Source: an uncultured Bacteroidales bacterium (GTDB lineage: Bacteria; Bacteroidota; Bacteroidia; Bacteroidales; FEN-979). Taken from it: 64,000 bases of DNA. Location of the stretch: the NCBI GenBank assembly GCA_903959905.1, contig CAJBYO010000053.1, positions 1 through 64,000 on the forward strand. Direction: 5' to 3'. Made by a program: the position numbers and the translations under genes. The first letter of the stretch is position 1, and the number at the start of each line of letters is the position of its first letter. The notes beneath the pieces were generated by a model that was given only the letters and a program-made list of their open reading frames with translations, made no database searches and was not told where the DNA came from. Below, piece by piece: positions 18,770 through 26,655 of the stretch.

Positions 18770-18807
18770 GGGACTAAAGTTACAACACAACGTAGAGCAA
18801 TGAATAT

Positions 18808-19203
18808 CTATTTTTCCAGATCATCCAATGCATTCAGAGAGCCGGTAGCGAAGAAGATTTTTGATTTGTTGGAATACCTTCTGCAGAAACCGAACCTGTC
18901 ATTGCCGGTCAGGCTTAGATTCTTTGCAGAACCTTTGTTCCCGTCATTGCAGTCAACGACGAAGTCAATGCCTTTCAGGCAGCCTTTTTCATCAAATTCC
19001 AGGTTTCTGAAGTCTAATGTAATCCCTTTTTCAGCGACGTCATGTTTGATTTTCAGGAGATCATTGAATTTAAGTGTGGGGCTGAAGACAACCACCACAT
19101 CGTCGGGCACATTTTTCTTTTCATGGGAAAACGGTTTGTAAATCAGCATGCCGCTGGTTATGATTAGAGCTACTATTGCGGCAATGATCATGGAGGTTTT
19201 CAT
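18808..19203 (-). CDS. small membrane-anchored protein of unknown function
   Basis: 131 residues. One N-terminal hydrophobic segment (about 5-24, MIIAAIVALIITSGMLIY) should anchor it, with the remainder outside. The soluble part contains KGITLDFRNLEFDEKGCLKG and then a cysteine-containing strand FVVDCNDG. This resembles the short C-terminal extension found on some Bacteroidota BlaR1/M56-type membrane peptidases, but no peptidase part is present, so I assign no function. It is followed by kinase 3 and preceded by the remnant and hydrolase gene, suggesting a unit of hydrolase, small protein and kinase. It could be an accessory of the kinase signal path. Confidence 0.65.
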   Translation of the reverse strand: MKTSMIIAAIVALIITSGMLIYKPFSHEKKNVPDDVVVVFSPTLKFNDLLKIKHDVAEKGITLDFRNLEFDEKGCLKGIDFVVDCNDGNKGSAKNLSLTGNDRFGFCRRYSNKSKIFFATGSLNALDDLEK

Positions 19204-19350
19204 GATGACGGGCTTTTTGTTTGGATTTTGTTTTCAAATCTTAGTAATTTATCATATCACACTGTCAGCCATTGATCCCGGAGGGATCACATATGGGTAG
19301 AAAATAAGGTCCCAGCGAGGACATCGGCCCTGTAGGGGTCGGACAATATA

Positions 19351-19547
19351 CTAATAAATGACAACTTTTCGTTGCTCTGTTCCATGGTCGGTCTTTGCTG
19401 TAACAAGATAAATCCCGGCAGATAGCCTGAGATATCAATGGATGCAGTACCCTCTGATGCCGGCAAAACGACAGCAGAAACAACGTTTCCTTTCATGTCA
19501 AAGACACCAATCTCCCATGTTTGACCGCACGTTTTCCGGTGTTTTGA
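19351..19547 (-). pseudogene. frameshifted T9SS C-terminal domain remnant
   Basis: Directly after the stop of the hydrolase gene, the same frame continues SKHRKTCGQTWEIGVFDMKG and on to DISGYLPG. One base then seems to be missing, and the next frame completes the domain as IYLVTAKTDHGTEQRKVVIY followed by TAG at 19351-19353. Together these look like the last 60 or so residues of a second Por-secretion C-terminal domain (VFDMKGNVV, IDISGYLPG, IYLV). It has no start or upstream body. It may be debris from an older T9SS gene or of a duplicated tail of the hydrolase gene. Confidence 0.7.
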
Positions 19548-21878
19548 TTACATTTTAACTATTTTCTTCATTCCGGCAGCACTCTTCAAAAAGTATATTC
19601 CACAGGGAAAATCATGCATGTCAATAATTGTCGTGGATTTTGCAACCACCTGTTTTAGCAGTTGTTTTCCTGTCAGATCCGTAATCTGAATTTCGGAACT
19701 GCCAGTAAGGCCGGAAATGTGAACGACATCAGCCGTTGGATTCGGATAAACAGAAAAACCACCCTTTGGTTTGTTCTGAGAAATGCCGGTAGGGAATGAC
19801 ACTTTCACCGCATCCAGGTAAAGGTTGTTGCCCCAGCCGCACACATCACGGAAACGGATAAGCAAATCCCCGGAATAAGAACCCAGAGAAAAGGTTTCAT
19901 GTTGCCATTCATCGTTTGATTGCGGGTAAAATGGATAATATGAAGGGGGAGAAGTAAATAGTTCCAGGCTGCCTTTGTTAAATAAGGTTTGCCAGGTTCC
20001 TCCGCAGTCAGTTGAAACGGATACCTGCAAAGAATCGCCATAAGAGCCCGGGTACATGGCATATGCATACTCGAAATGCAGCTCGGGATGAGTTCCCGCA
20101 GCAATGTGGACCAATGGGAGTTCCAGGTCATAAGTGGCACCCATATGACCGTCGGTATAATTGGATCTGACTGCCGATCCTGCACCGCTATAGGTTGCCA
20201 GCGAGGTGGCTCCCCAATCAAAAATTGTTGAAGAGCTTAATGCCCAGCCTGCCGGGGGGAAAACGCTGCCATCAAAGTCTTCATCAATCTCAGTCAGTAC
20301 AGATGGCAGTGCATTTACTATGAATTTGCTATAAGCTGTGTCATTGTAGTTGTTGCCTTCCTGTGCACCGTTTGGAAGGGAGGTATAGCAGGTAAATGTA
20401 TGATGACCGTCACCGGCACTGATCTGCGGAAGGACGACCTGAACAGTGTCGCCCGGGGCTAGTGCACCGTTCCAGTTAAAGGCTGCAGGAATTTCTCCAT
20501 CAACCTTGTACCGGATGCTGACAGCGGTCAAAAGTGTGCTTCCGAAATTGGACAGCTTCACGGAGGGGGTAAGTGTTCCGTTGCAGTTGTTCTTCCAGGG
20601 AGCGACTATATTACTGATGCCTGCATCGTTTTGTTTCTTCGGACATTCTTTGTAAAATACATTCAGAAGTGGAATGATCCTGCCCCAGAAATCCCCGTTC
20701 CGGTCGTTCATGAGCATGCATATGGTTGCCTGTGTCTGTTTATCATACCAGATAACCGATGCATATCCGATACCTCCGCCGGTATGATTGTAAGCAAAGT
20801 GGTCGTAATAGTAGCTCAGTCCCAGTCCCAATCCATACCACGACGTGGTTTCAAAATCGGTTACCTGCTCCAGGGAGGCATTGGAAATAACACTGCCACT
20901 GAACAAAGCACCATACCATTCTGCCATTTCCTGTGCAGTGGAGAGCAAGGCTCCGGCCGCATTCACCTGTGTGTATTCTGCGGTCATCGGGGAATATATG
21001 ATCGGGATATAATTAACATATTCAGCAGCTACCGGCCCGTTACGTGGTTCATAAACACCGAAGAAGGTACTGTCCATCGTCAGCGGGTCAAGGATGACAT
21101 CATGGAGTTTTTGCACCCAGGTTGTTCCCGTTGCTGCTTCAATCACCATTCCTGCAAGCAGATAATTGGTGTTTGAATACCTGTTGCCATGCCCGGGGGC
21201 AAAATGCGGTGGCCCGATGGTCGCCAGGATCTCCGTGGGTGTCCAGTAACGGCTTGTATCGCTCAACATCAGGTTCCAAAGAGTGTCGCTGTCATTCCAG
21301 AAATCAAAGATCCCGCTCTCCATCGATAGCAGTTGCCTGATGGTGGTGTTTGAATCAACATTCGGAAAGGTTGGCAGCCATTGATACAAATGATCATCCA
21401 GCGTGAGGACGCTTTGTTCCTGCAATTTTGCCAGCGTAACAGCAATAAACAATTTGGTGTTGCTCATGATGCCAAAGCGAGTGGCCGTGGTTATCGGAAC
21501 TCCCGGCGATGAAATTCCGCTGACGCAGGTAAATAATCCCTGTCCGGGAACAAGTACGGCAAATGAAGTACCTTTCAAACCGGTGTGGATACGAACACTG
21601 TCCAGTACGGTTTGAAAACGGCCGGCCCAGGTTGGATCAAACGATGGTGAGCGGTAAGAATCTCTTGCTGATATGGCGCTAATATTGTTATCCTCTTTGT
21701 GCAGAATTGAAGGGTTAGGTTTTTCAGGAATCATGCTGCTTGTCTTTTCAGGAGATACCGGAAATACCTGTTTCTGCAGAAAATTATAACCCGGGGAGAA
21801 AACAGATGGGTCCTTGCGCTGTGCAACAGCAGCATGGAAAGTGACAAGGAACAGAAGGAGGGTGAGGAAGATTTTCAT
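19548..21878 (-). CDS. T9SS-secreted serine beta-lactamase-fold hydrolase
   Basis: 776 residues from MKIFLTLLLF. The open frame runs 50 codons further upstream, but only through the promoter and repeat tract. Signal peptide 1-20 (AAVAQ), then a class C beta-lactamase/DD-peptidase-type domain at about 80-410: SNTK (Ser139, Lys142), YSN (Tyr234-Asn236), HTG (365-367). A CARDB-like Ig domain covers about 420-525, a jelly-roll 'choice-of-anchor' domain (EDFDG, PPAGW, RFRDVCGWG) about 530-700, and a T9SS C-terminal domain (FSVYPNPTADVV to KKIVKM) the end. The catalytic set is complete, so it should hydrolyse an ester, peptide or D-amino-acid bond; the substrate is unknown. It is the first gene after the cassette at 21945 and heads the unit with kinase 3. 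Confidence 0.92.
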   Translation of the reverse strand: MKIFLTLLLFLVTFHAAVAQRKDPSVFSPGYNFLQKQVFPVSPEKTSSMIPEKPNPSILHKEDNNISAISARDSYRSPSFDPTWAGRFQTVLDSVRIHTGLKGTSFAVLVPGQGLFTCVSGISSPGVPITTATRFGIMSNTKLFIAVTLAKLQEQSVLTLDDHLYQWLPTFPNVDSNTTIRQLLSMESGIFDFWNDSDTLWNLMLSDTSRYWTPTEILATIGPPHFAPGHGNRYSNTNYLLAGMVIEAATGTTWVQKLHDVILDPLTMDSTFFGVYEPRNGPVAAEYVNYIPIIYSPMTAEYTQVNAAGALLSTAQEMAEWYGALFSGSVISNASLEQVTDFETTSWYGLGLGLSYYYDHFAYNHTGGGIGYASVIWYDKQTQATICMLMNDRNGDFWGRIIPLLNVFYKECPKKQNDAGISNIVAPWKNNCNGTLTPSVKLSNFGSTLLTAVSIRYKVDGEIPAAFNWNGALAPGDTVQVVLPQISAGDGHHTFTCYTSLPNGAQEGNNYNDTAYSKFIVNALPSVLTEIDEDFDGSVFPPAGWALSSSTIFDWGATSLATYSGAGSAVRSNYTDGHMGATYDLELPLVHIAAGTHPELHFEYAYAMYPGSYGDSLQVSVSTDCGGTWQTLFNKGSLELFTSPPSYYPFYPQSNDEWQHETFSLGSYSGDLLIRFRDVCGWGNNLYLDAVKVSFPTGISQNKPKGGFSVYPNPTADVVHISGLTGSSEIQITDLTGKQLLKQVVAKSTTIIDMHDFPCGIYFLKSAAGMKKIVKM

Positions 21879-21904
21879 GGGGAGGTGGATTTTGGTTGAA
21901 TGAT

Positions 21905-21940
21905 GAATGACGAATATGCGAATGACGAATATGGGAATGA
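21905..21940. repeat. single-arm ATGCGAATGACG tract in a leader
   Basis: Two copies of the GAATGACGAATATGCG word lie between the -7 box at 21945 and the start codon at 21878, so the tract should be in the 5' leader of the hydrolase mRNA. No inverted partner is nearby. The outer copy carries ATGGGAATGA, as in the outer end of the hairpin at 3328. Confidence 0.6.
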
Positions 21941-21944
21941 GAGG

Positions 21945-22035
21945 CAAATATACCTTTATGGGGACCGGATGTAAAGCGGGAATTGATAACCGGTAGGGAT
22001 TGGTTGATAACTGGTAGGTAAATGGCAATGGTTGG
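21945..22035 (-). promoter_or_regulatory. 91-bp LytTR-type promoter cassette, copy 4 (hydrolase-kinase 3 unit)
   Basis: On the minus strand: TATATTTG (21945-21952), 19-base spacer, TTTA (21972-21975), proximal repeat CTACCGGTTATCAA (21983-21996), distal CTACCAGTTATCAA (22004-22017), third block CCAACCATTGCCAT (22022-22035). The outermost bases come within 71 bp of the start of the divergent plus-strand gene at 22106, so the site could affect both. Confidence 0.75.
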
Positions 22036-22105
22036 GGATTTCTGCCGGACGGAATAAAATGATCTGAATAATTTTCTATGTTTGCTATCCAGTTTGATTA
22101 AGCAG

Positions 22106-22672
22106 ATGAAATCCATGTTACCTCTCCTTTTTTTCTTCGCCAGTACCTCCCCCTTCCTGTATTCACAGGATATTTCGCGCTACCTGGATGATGGATTTTC
22201 TACGAAGGGGAAAAACATGCTTAAAATAGCAATCGATCCGCTGAACGGGGAATTACCGGTGACCTTTGAACATTCGTTTGGCAGTAAGTTCTCCCTTGAA
22301 GTGGGAACGGGTCCCGTTTGGATTGACTTGCAGAATCGTTTTTACCCAGATGATCCTCTTCAGATAAAGCAAACCGGTGTTGGATTCACGGCCTGGGTAA
22401 GGCCAAAAGTTTATTTCCGGACCTATCCTGAGAAACTCTATGTATCGGTCTATCCCAAACTTACCGTGATGGATAAAAAGCTGTTTTTTGATGTGGCTTT
22501 GATGAACTTCGGGTATCAGCGTATCATCCTGCGAAGGATCGTCGTTTCCGGGGAGGTGGGTGTTGGGTTCCGGTTTTATAAAAATCCTCCGGGGACTATT
22601 TATGATGAAGGCTTTGATTACACGACACATTTCCTGTTACCGGTTCTGATCAGCTTTGGTTATTTGTTTTAG
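22106..22672 (+). CDS. secreted protein of unknown function, possible outer-membrane beta-barrel
   Basis: 188 residues from MKSMLPLLFF, chosen because it opens a clear signal peptide (1-20, FLYSQ); an ATG at 22082 would put charged residues before it. The mature part has alternating strands (ITFEHSFGSKFSLEVGTG, VRPKVYFRTYPEKLYVSVYPKL) and ends in a hydrophobic aromatic strand (LPVLISFGYLF) with C-terminal Phe, typical of outer-membrane barrels. I do not recognise the family. It reads away from the hydrolase unit and is 50 bp before the next gene on the same strand, so the two may be co-transcribed. Confidence 0.75.
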   Translation: MKSMLPLLFFFASTSPFLYSQDISRYLDDGFSTKGKNMLKIAIDPLNGELPVTFEHSFGSKFSLEVGTGPVWIDLQNRFYPDDPLQIKQTGVGFTAWVRPKVYFRTYPEKLYVSVYPKLTVMDKKLFFDVALMNFGYQRIILRRIVVSGEVGVGFRFYKNPPGTIYDEGFDYTTHFLLPVLISFGYLF

Positions 22673-22722
22673 AAAATTATGAATCATCCTTTATAGCATC
22701 AACCTTCTAAAAACATGTTACA

Positions 22723-24372
22723 ATGAAAAAATGGCTCGTCGCACTGTGTCTCTTTCTAATGTTGCCCTTCGTAAACGGTCAGGGTATTGATTTTACGGTT
22801 AAGTCAGGAGAAGCAACCAAATTTAAAATGTCCGATTTTTCCACCGGTATCCATAAACTGGGGATGATCAACGGAAATGCATTTTTTCAGTTTCTTCCCT
22901 ACACTTCAGGAGGCGGACTGGAGATCAACATGAATGTTAAAAATAACTTTATCGGGAAATTTGACCTGGATAACAACCTAATTAAGAAAACAGAAATTGA
23001 ACTGAAACAGAACAAGAAAGACCTGGTGTTTGAAGGTGCCTTGGCAATTAAGGACCAGCTGTTTGTATTTTCATCGTTTCAGAATAAGAAGGAGAAAAAG
23101 CATTTCCTGTTTGTTCAGCATGTTGATCCCAACACAGTTGAACTGGTCGACAATATCAGGCCTGTTGCAGAACTGAGCTATGCGGATTTCAGCAAATTCG
23201 ACTACGCAACTTTCTGGTTCCAGGTTTCTCCCGACAGTTCCAAGGTACTGTTATATTATTCGTTGAAGACCAAAAAAAGGGAGATATTGCGGTCCGGGTT
23301 CAATGTATACGGCAGTGATTTAAAGCTGATCTGGGGAAGGGAAGATGCGTCAGCATGTTTTTCGGAAGGTATTATCGGATTTTACCGGATCAAAGTGGAT
23401 AATGCGGGCGGGGTGTATGTTGCAGGACAGCATTATGCCGACAAGTCAAATTACTATGACGCGGCCCATTTTGGTTCCAGGGGTTTTTTCTCCAAGGATA
23501 CCTATTATACGGATATGCCCAACTATACTTTTGAGCTTTGCAGATACACGCAACAATCGCCTGACCCCGAGAATTACCCCCTCGCAATCCCCGGGAAATT
23601 TATCCGGAGTGTGAATTTTTCCACCTCGGATAAGAACATCCTGACCTGCTACGGAGTGTATGGTTCACCCGGGACAATCAGTGTTGTGGGTAGCTTTTGC
23701 TTCGACCTGGACCTGGATTCAAAACAAACCAGCCAGCTGGTCACCGGCGAATTCGGCAAGGATCTTCTGAGCCGCGGGCTGGATGCGGAAGAACTGAGAA
23801 GATTCAGGAGAAGCATTGACAACAAACAGGAATGGGACCCGTATGACTATTGGCTGAGCGATCTTGCAACCAGGCAAAACGGGGACCGGTATTTTATTGC
23901 AGAACAGGTTTTATCCGGCTATAAAGAGGTCACCCAATGGCAGGGAGGCTCAAGTTACATATCGGTGCAAAATATTTATCTGCATAACGATCTTTTCCTG
24001 GTGAGCCTGAAAAGCGACAACCAGGTGAGGCGGACCGATAAGATCACCAAGCGGCAGTACTGGGTGGGCACCAGCCGTTTCAACTCCTACGCCCTGGTCG
24101 AAAAAAACAACAACCTCTATTTTCTCTACAATACCTTTGATTCAAAAGATGGCATGTTTACCAATGTTGACATCGGAGATTCCTATATCACGCGGGTTAA
24201 GGAGAACGGCGACCAGGCGAAAACAGTCTTTAAAAAGAAAGCCGACAAAGACGAGCCTTTTCCTTTGATGAAGACCGCCATCAACGTTTCTGAAGGGTCG
24301 CTGATGTATGGGTTGTTTCCGTTCAATAACCGGAGATATCAGTTTGAACGGATATATATAAATGATAAATGA
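22723..24372 (+). CDS. secreted protein of unknown function
   Basis: 549 residues. Signal peptide 1-20 (PFVNGQ). The rest is soluble, rich in Lys, Asp and aromatic residues, with repeated short strands (FVFSSFQNKKEKKHFLFVQ, YYSLKTKKREI, NLYFLYNTFDSKDG). It has the look of a beta-propeller or WD-like scaffold without a clear signature. No T9SS tail, lipobox or membrane segment is seen, so a periplasmic or soluble secreted place is likely. I cannot name a family. It follows the barrel-like gene at 22106 by 50 bp and ends just before the large hairpin at 24381. Confidence 0.7.
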   Translation: MKKWLVALCLFLMLPFVNGQGIDFTVKSGEATKFKMSDFSTGIHKLGMINGNAFFQFLPYTSGGGLEINMNVKNNFIGKFDLDNNLIKKTEIELKQNKKDLVFEGALAIKDQLFVFSSFQNKKEKKHFLFVQHVDPNTVELVDNIRPVAELSYADFSKFDYATFWFQVSPDSSKVLLYYSLKTKKREILRSGFNVYGSDLKLIWGREDASACFSEGIIGFYRIKVDNAGGVYVAGQHYADKSNYYDAAHFGSRGFFSKDTYYTDMPNYTFELCRYTQQSPDPENYPLAIPGKFIRSVNFSTSDKNILTCYGVYGSPGTISVVGSFCFDLDLDSKQTSQLVTGEFGKDLLSRGLDAEELRRFRRSIDNKQEWDPYDYWLSDLATRQNGDRYFIAEQVLSGYKEVTQWQGGSSYISVQNIYLHNDLFLVSLKSDNQVRRTDKITKRQYWVGTSRFNSYALVEKNNNLYFLYNTFDSKDGMFTNVDIGDSYITRVKENGDQAKTVFKKKADKDEPFPLMKTAINVSEGSLMYGLFPFNNRRYQFERIYINDK

Positions 24373-24380
24373 TGATAAGG

Positions 24381-24492
24381 GAATGACGAATATGCGAATA
24401 ACGAATATGCGAATAGGGTGCTTTGTCAACTGATTACCATCTGGTTTAGCAGCACTTCATTCGCATATTCGTTATTCGCATATTCGTCATTC
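24381..24492. repeat. perfect 34-bp inverted repeat with 44-base loop
   Basis: The arms 24381-24414 and 24459-24492 are exact reverse complements. The loop (24415-24458) is 44 bases, the same length as at 3370-3413, and its first 28 bases are identical to that copy. In the arms the middle word is AATAACGAAT on the left and ATTCGTTATT on the right, where the 3328 copy has AATGACG/CGTCATT: a paired change that keeps the stem. It lies between convergent genes (22723 and kinase 4), where it could terminate both. Confidence 0.9.
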
Positions 24493-24536
24493 GCATCTGT
24501 CATTCGTATATTTTATTTTCCGCCCTCCACCATGCA

Positions 24537-26570
24537 TTAAACGGGAATAACCAGTTCAACCCTCGTTCCGCTTGCAATCCCCTGCTCATCTTTCAAATCC
24601 ACAACAGTAACCTTCGCCCCGCTGGAGTTGAGTTTGTTCATCATCTCGATCCGCTGCGACGTAACTTTCAATCCATGGGACTTATGGGTAGCCGATTTGC
24701 TTTTCATTTCCGCCGCTTTTTCCCTGCCAATGCCATCATCCTCTATTGTTATCATTAGCAATTCCTCATTCATCATTGTTAATTCTATGGTGATGGTCCC
24801 TTCCCCCTCCTTGTGCATCAACCCGTGCCAGATGGAGTTCTCCACGAAAGGCTGTAAGAGCATGGGCGGGATCATGACGGAACTGGCGTCAATATTGCCG
24901 GCAACCCGGTAAATGCACTTAAACCGGTCGTCGAACCGGGCGGCTTCCAGGGCAACATACAGTTTCAACGTTTCAAGCTCCTTTTCAATGGAGATGGATT
25001 CGCTGCGTGAATTATCCAGGATCAGCCGGATGAGTTTGGAGAATTTGATCAGGTACTCCGAAGCAAGTTCATGCTGCTGGTCCATCACAAAGCTATTGAT
25101 GGAGTTGAGGGAGTTGAAGATGAAGTGGGGATTCATCTGTGCCCGGAGGGCTTTGGTTTCGGCCTGCGCGAGCTGATTTTTAAACTCCGAAGTAAGCTGT
25201 TCCCTGTCGCGCTTACGTTTATAGCGGATACGGCTGAGCGTGGCCACGACGATCAGGATTAAAATGACACCGGCCATCAGGTAATAGTTCCGCTGTGTAT
25301 TTTTTTGCACACGGAGCTGTTCAATTTCTTGTTCTTTCTGTTGTTGTTCCTGTTCAACCTCAAATGTGGCGATCCTCGCCTCAGCATTCATTTTTTGAAC
25401 GGAGTCCTGTAAGTCGTGGAAATCAACCAGGTAACGAAGTGCCTGGATGGAATCCCCATTATTCAGCATAACGTCGTGAAGTTCATTGGTATACTTCATG
25501 ATGAGCGGAAGAAACATGGCGGATTTTGCCTTAACAAGCGCAGCCTCGAGGTAACGAATGGCCAGGGCAGAGTTGCCGGTTTCCCGGTAATATTTGTAAA
25601 ATCCGTAATCAATTTCAAAATAGCCGTTGGCGAAAACGATACCCAGCTTTTCTTTTTGTCGTATTTTTTCGGCTCGGTCAAGATAAAGGCGTGCACTGTC
25701 AGTGGATTTCATCTGCACGTGAACCACCGCGCAGCTTACCAGGTTGATCCCGGTTAAGTCGGGTTTGGTACAGTAAGGTTTTCCGGCGTAATAATATTGC
25801 AAGGCTCGTTTATAGTCCTGTTTTTTCAGGTAAAGGTCGCCGAGTTGATGGTAGCAGAAAAAGGAATTGTCCTGTAACAAATGCAATTCTTTCAGCGCTG
25901 ACTGCAGGTACCTGTCCGCTTTTTCAAGGTTCCCCCATTCCAGGTAACACGATCCGATTACCTGGTTTTCGTTGACATAGCCCAGGGTGTCAAAGGACTT
26001 GTATGCATTCCGGGCACGAAGGTAATAGCCAATGGCTTTGTCATAATCTGCAATGTCCCAGTAATAACCTCCGATGGCGTGATAGCAGTTTGCCATGTTT
26101 TCTTTTGGCCCATACTGTCGGTAATATGCCAGCTTATCTGAATAAAACTTTAACCTTTCCGTTTGTGAACCCGCGACACTGAAGAACAACCTGATTTCCG
26201 ACAATGGAAAGAGGATGTTCTGTATAACACGCAATGAGTCAAGTGCGTCAATGCATTGCTTGCATTTTTCAACGGCTTCCCTGTGCCTCCCTTCCCGCTT
26301 CAGGACAAGCGCATCACGGTAATAGCCGAATGCCAGGCCATACCTGAATTTACTTTTCAGCGAAAGATCGTATACCTGCCCGAGGTATTTTTCCTTGATT
26401 GAATCGTTTTCATCGTTGTAAAATGCCCGGGTGACAAGCATTTTTATGCAGGTTGTATCGCAGGGGCTTGTGGATGCCCCAGGCCGCGGATTGCTTTGCC
26501 CTGCGACTGCTCCGTTGAAAAGGATGATCAGCAGAGGAGTTAAGACAAAATAATGAATGGAGGGTTTCAT
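24537..26570 (-). CDS. TPR-containing LytS-like sensor histidine kinase 4
   Basis: 677 residues from MKPSIHYFVL. The open frame extends 48 codons upstream only through the repeat tract (HSHIRHSHI), so I reject that start. Signal/anchor 1-24, a short insert with CDTTC, TPR-like repeats to about 395, coiled coil QEQQQKEQEIEQLRVQK, membrane helix near 430-448, and a His_kinase domain with His482, PFVENSIWHG (Asn578) and DDGIGRE. It is the most diverged of the four in its kinase half (NIDASSVMIPP, SELTMMNEE-like changes). It is also the only kinase placed directly behind a LytTR gene (26654, 83 bp upstream), so this pair is the best candidate for a cognate two-component system. Confidence 0.94.
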   Translation of the reverse strand: MKPSIHYFVLTPLLIILFNGAVAGQSNPRPGASTSPCDTTCIKMLVTRAFYNDENDSIKEKYLGQVYDLSLKSKFRYGLAFGYYRDALVLKREGRHREAVEKCKQCIDALDSLRVIQNILFPLSEIRLFFSVAGSQTERLKFYSDKLAYYRQYGPKENMANCYHAIGGYYWDIADYDKAIGYYLRARNAYKSFDTLGYVNENQVIGSCYLEWGNLEKADRYLQSALKELHLLQDNSFFCYHQLGDLYLKKQDYKRALQYYYAGKPYCTKPDLTGINLVSCAVVHVQMKSTDSARLYLDRAEKIRQKEKLGIVFANGYFEIDYGFYKYYRETGNSALAIRYLEAALVKAKSAMFLPLIMKYTNELHDVMLNNGDSIQALRYLVDFHDLQDSVQKMNAEARIATFEVEQEQQQKEQEIEQLRVQKNTQRNYYLMAGVILILIVVATLSRIRYKRKRDREQLTSEFKNQLAQAETKALRAQMNPHFIFNSLNSINSFVMDQQHELASEYLIKFSKLIRLILDNSRSESISIEKELETLKLYVALEAARFDDRFKCIYRVAGNIDASSVMIPPMLLQPFVENSIWHGLMHKEGEGTITIELTMMNEELLMITIEDDGIGREKAAEMKSKSATHKSHGLKVTSQRIEMMNKLNSSGAKVTVVDLKDEQGIASGTRVELVIPV

Positions 26571-26583
26571 GGGGTGAATGGGC

Positions 26584-26655
26584 GAAAGACGAATATGTGA
26601 ATAACGAATATGCGAATAATGAATATGCGAATGACGAATATGCGAATGACGAATT
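26584..26655. repeat. single-arm ATGCGAATGACG tract between regulator and kinase
   Basis: Four imperfect copies of the GAATATGCGAATGAC word fill the 83-bp gap between regulator 2 and kinase 4 and end against the regulator's stop codon. They are in the same orientation relative to the regulator as the tract at 141-203 behind regulator 1. So each LytTR gene in the window is followed by one such arm. Confidence 0.7.

Noticed and set aside
21878..22028. Upstream extension of the hydrolase gene (start at 22028)
   Set aside because: The extra 50 codons run through the -7 box, direct repeats and repeat tract, and would bury the signal peptide beginning MKIFLTLLLF.
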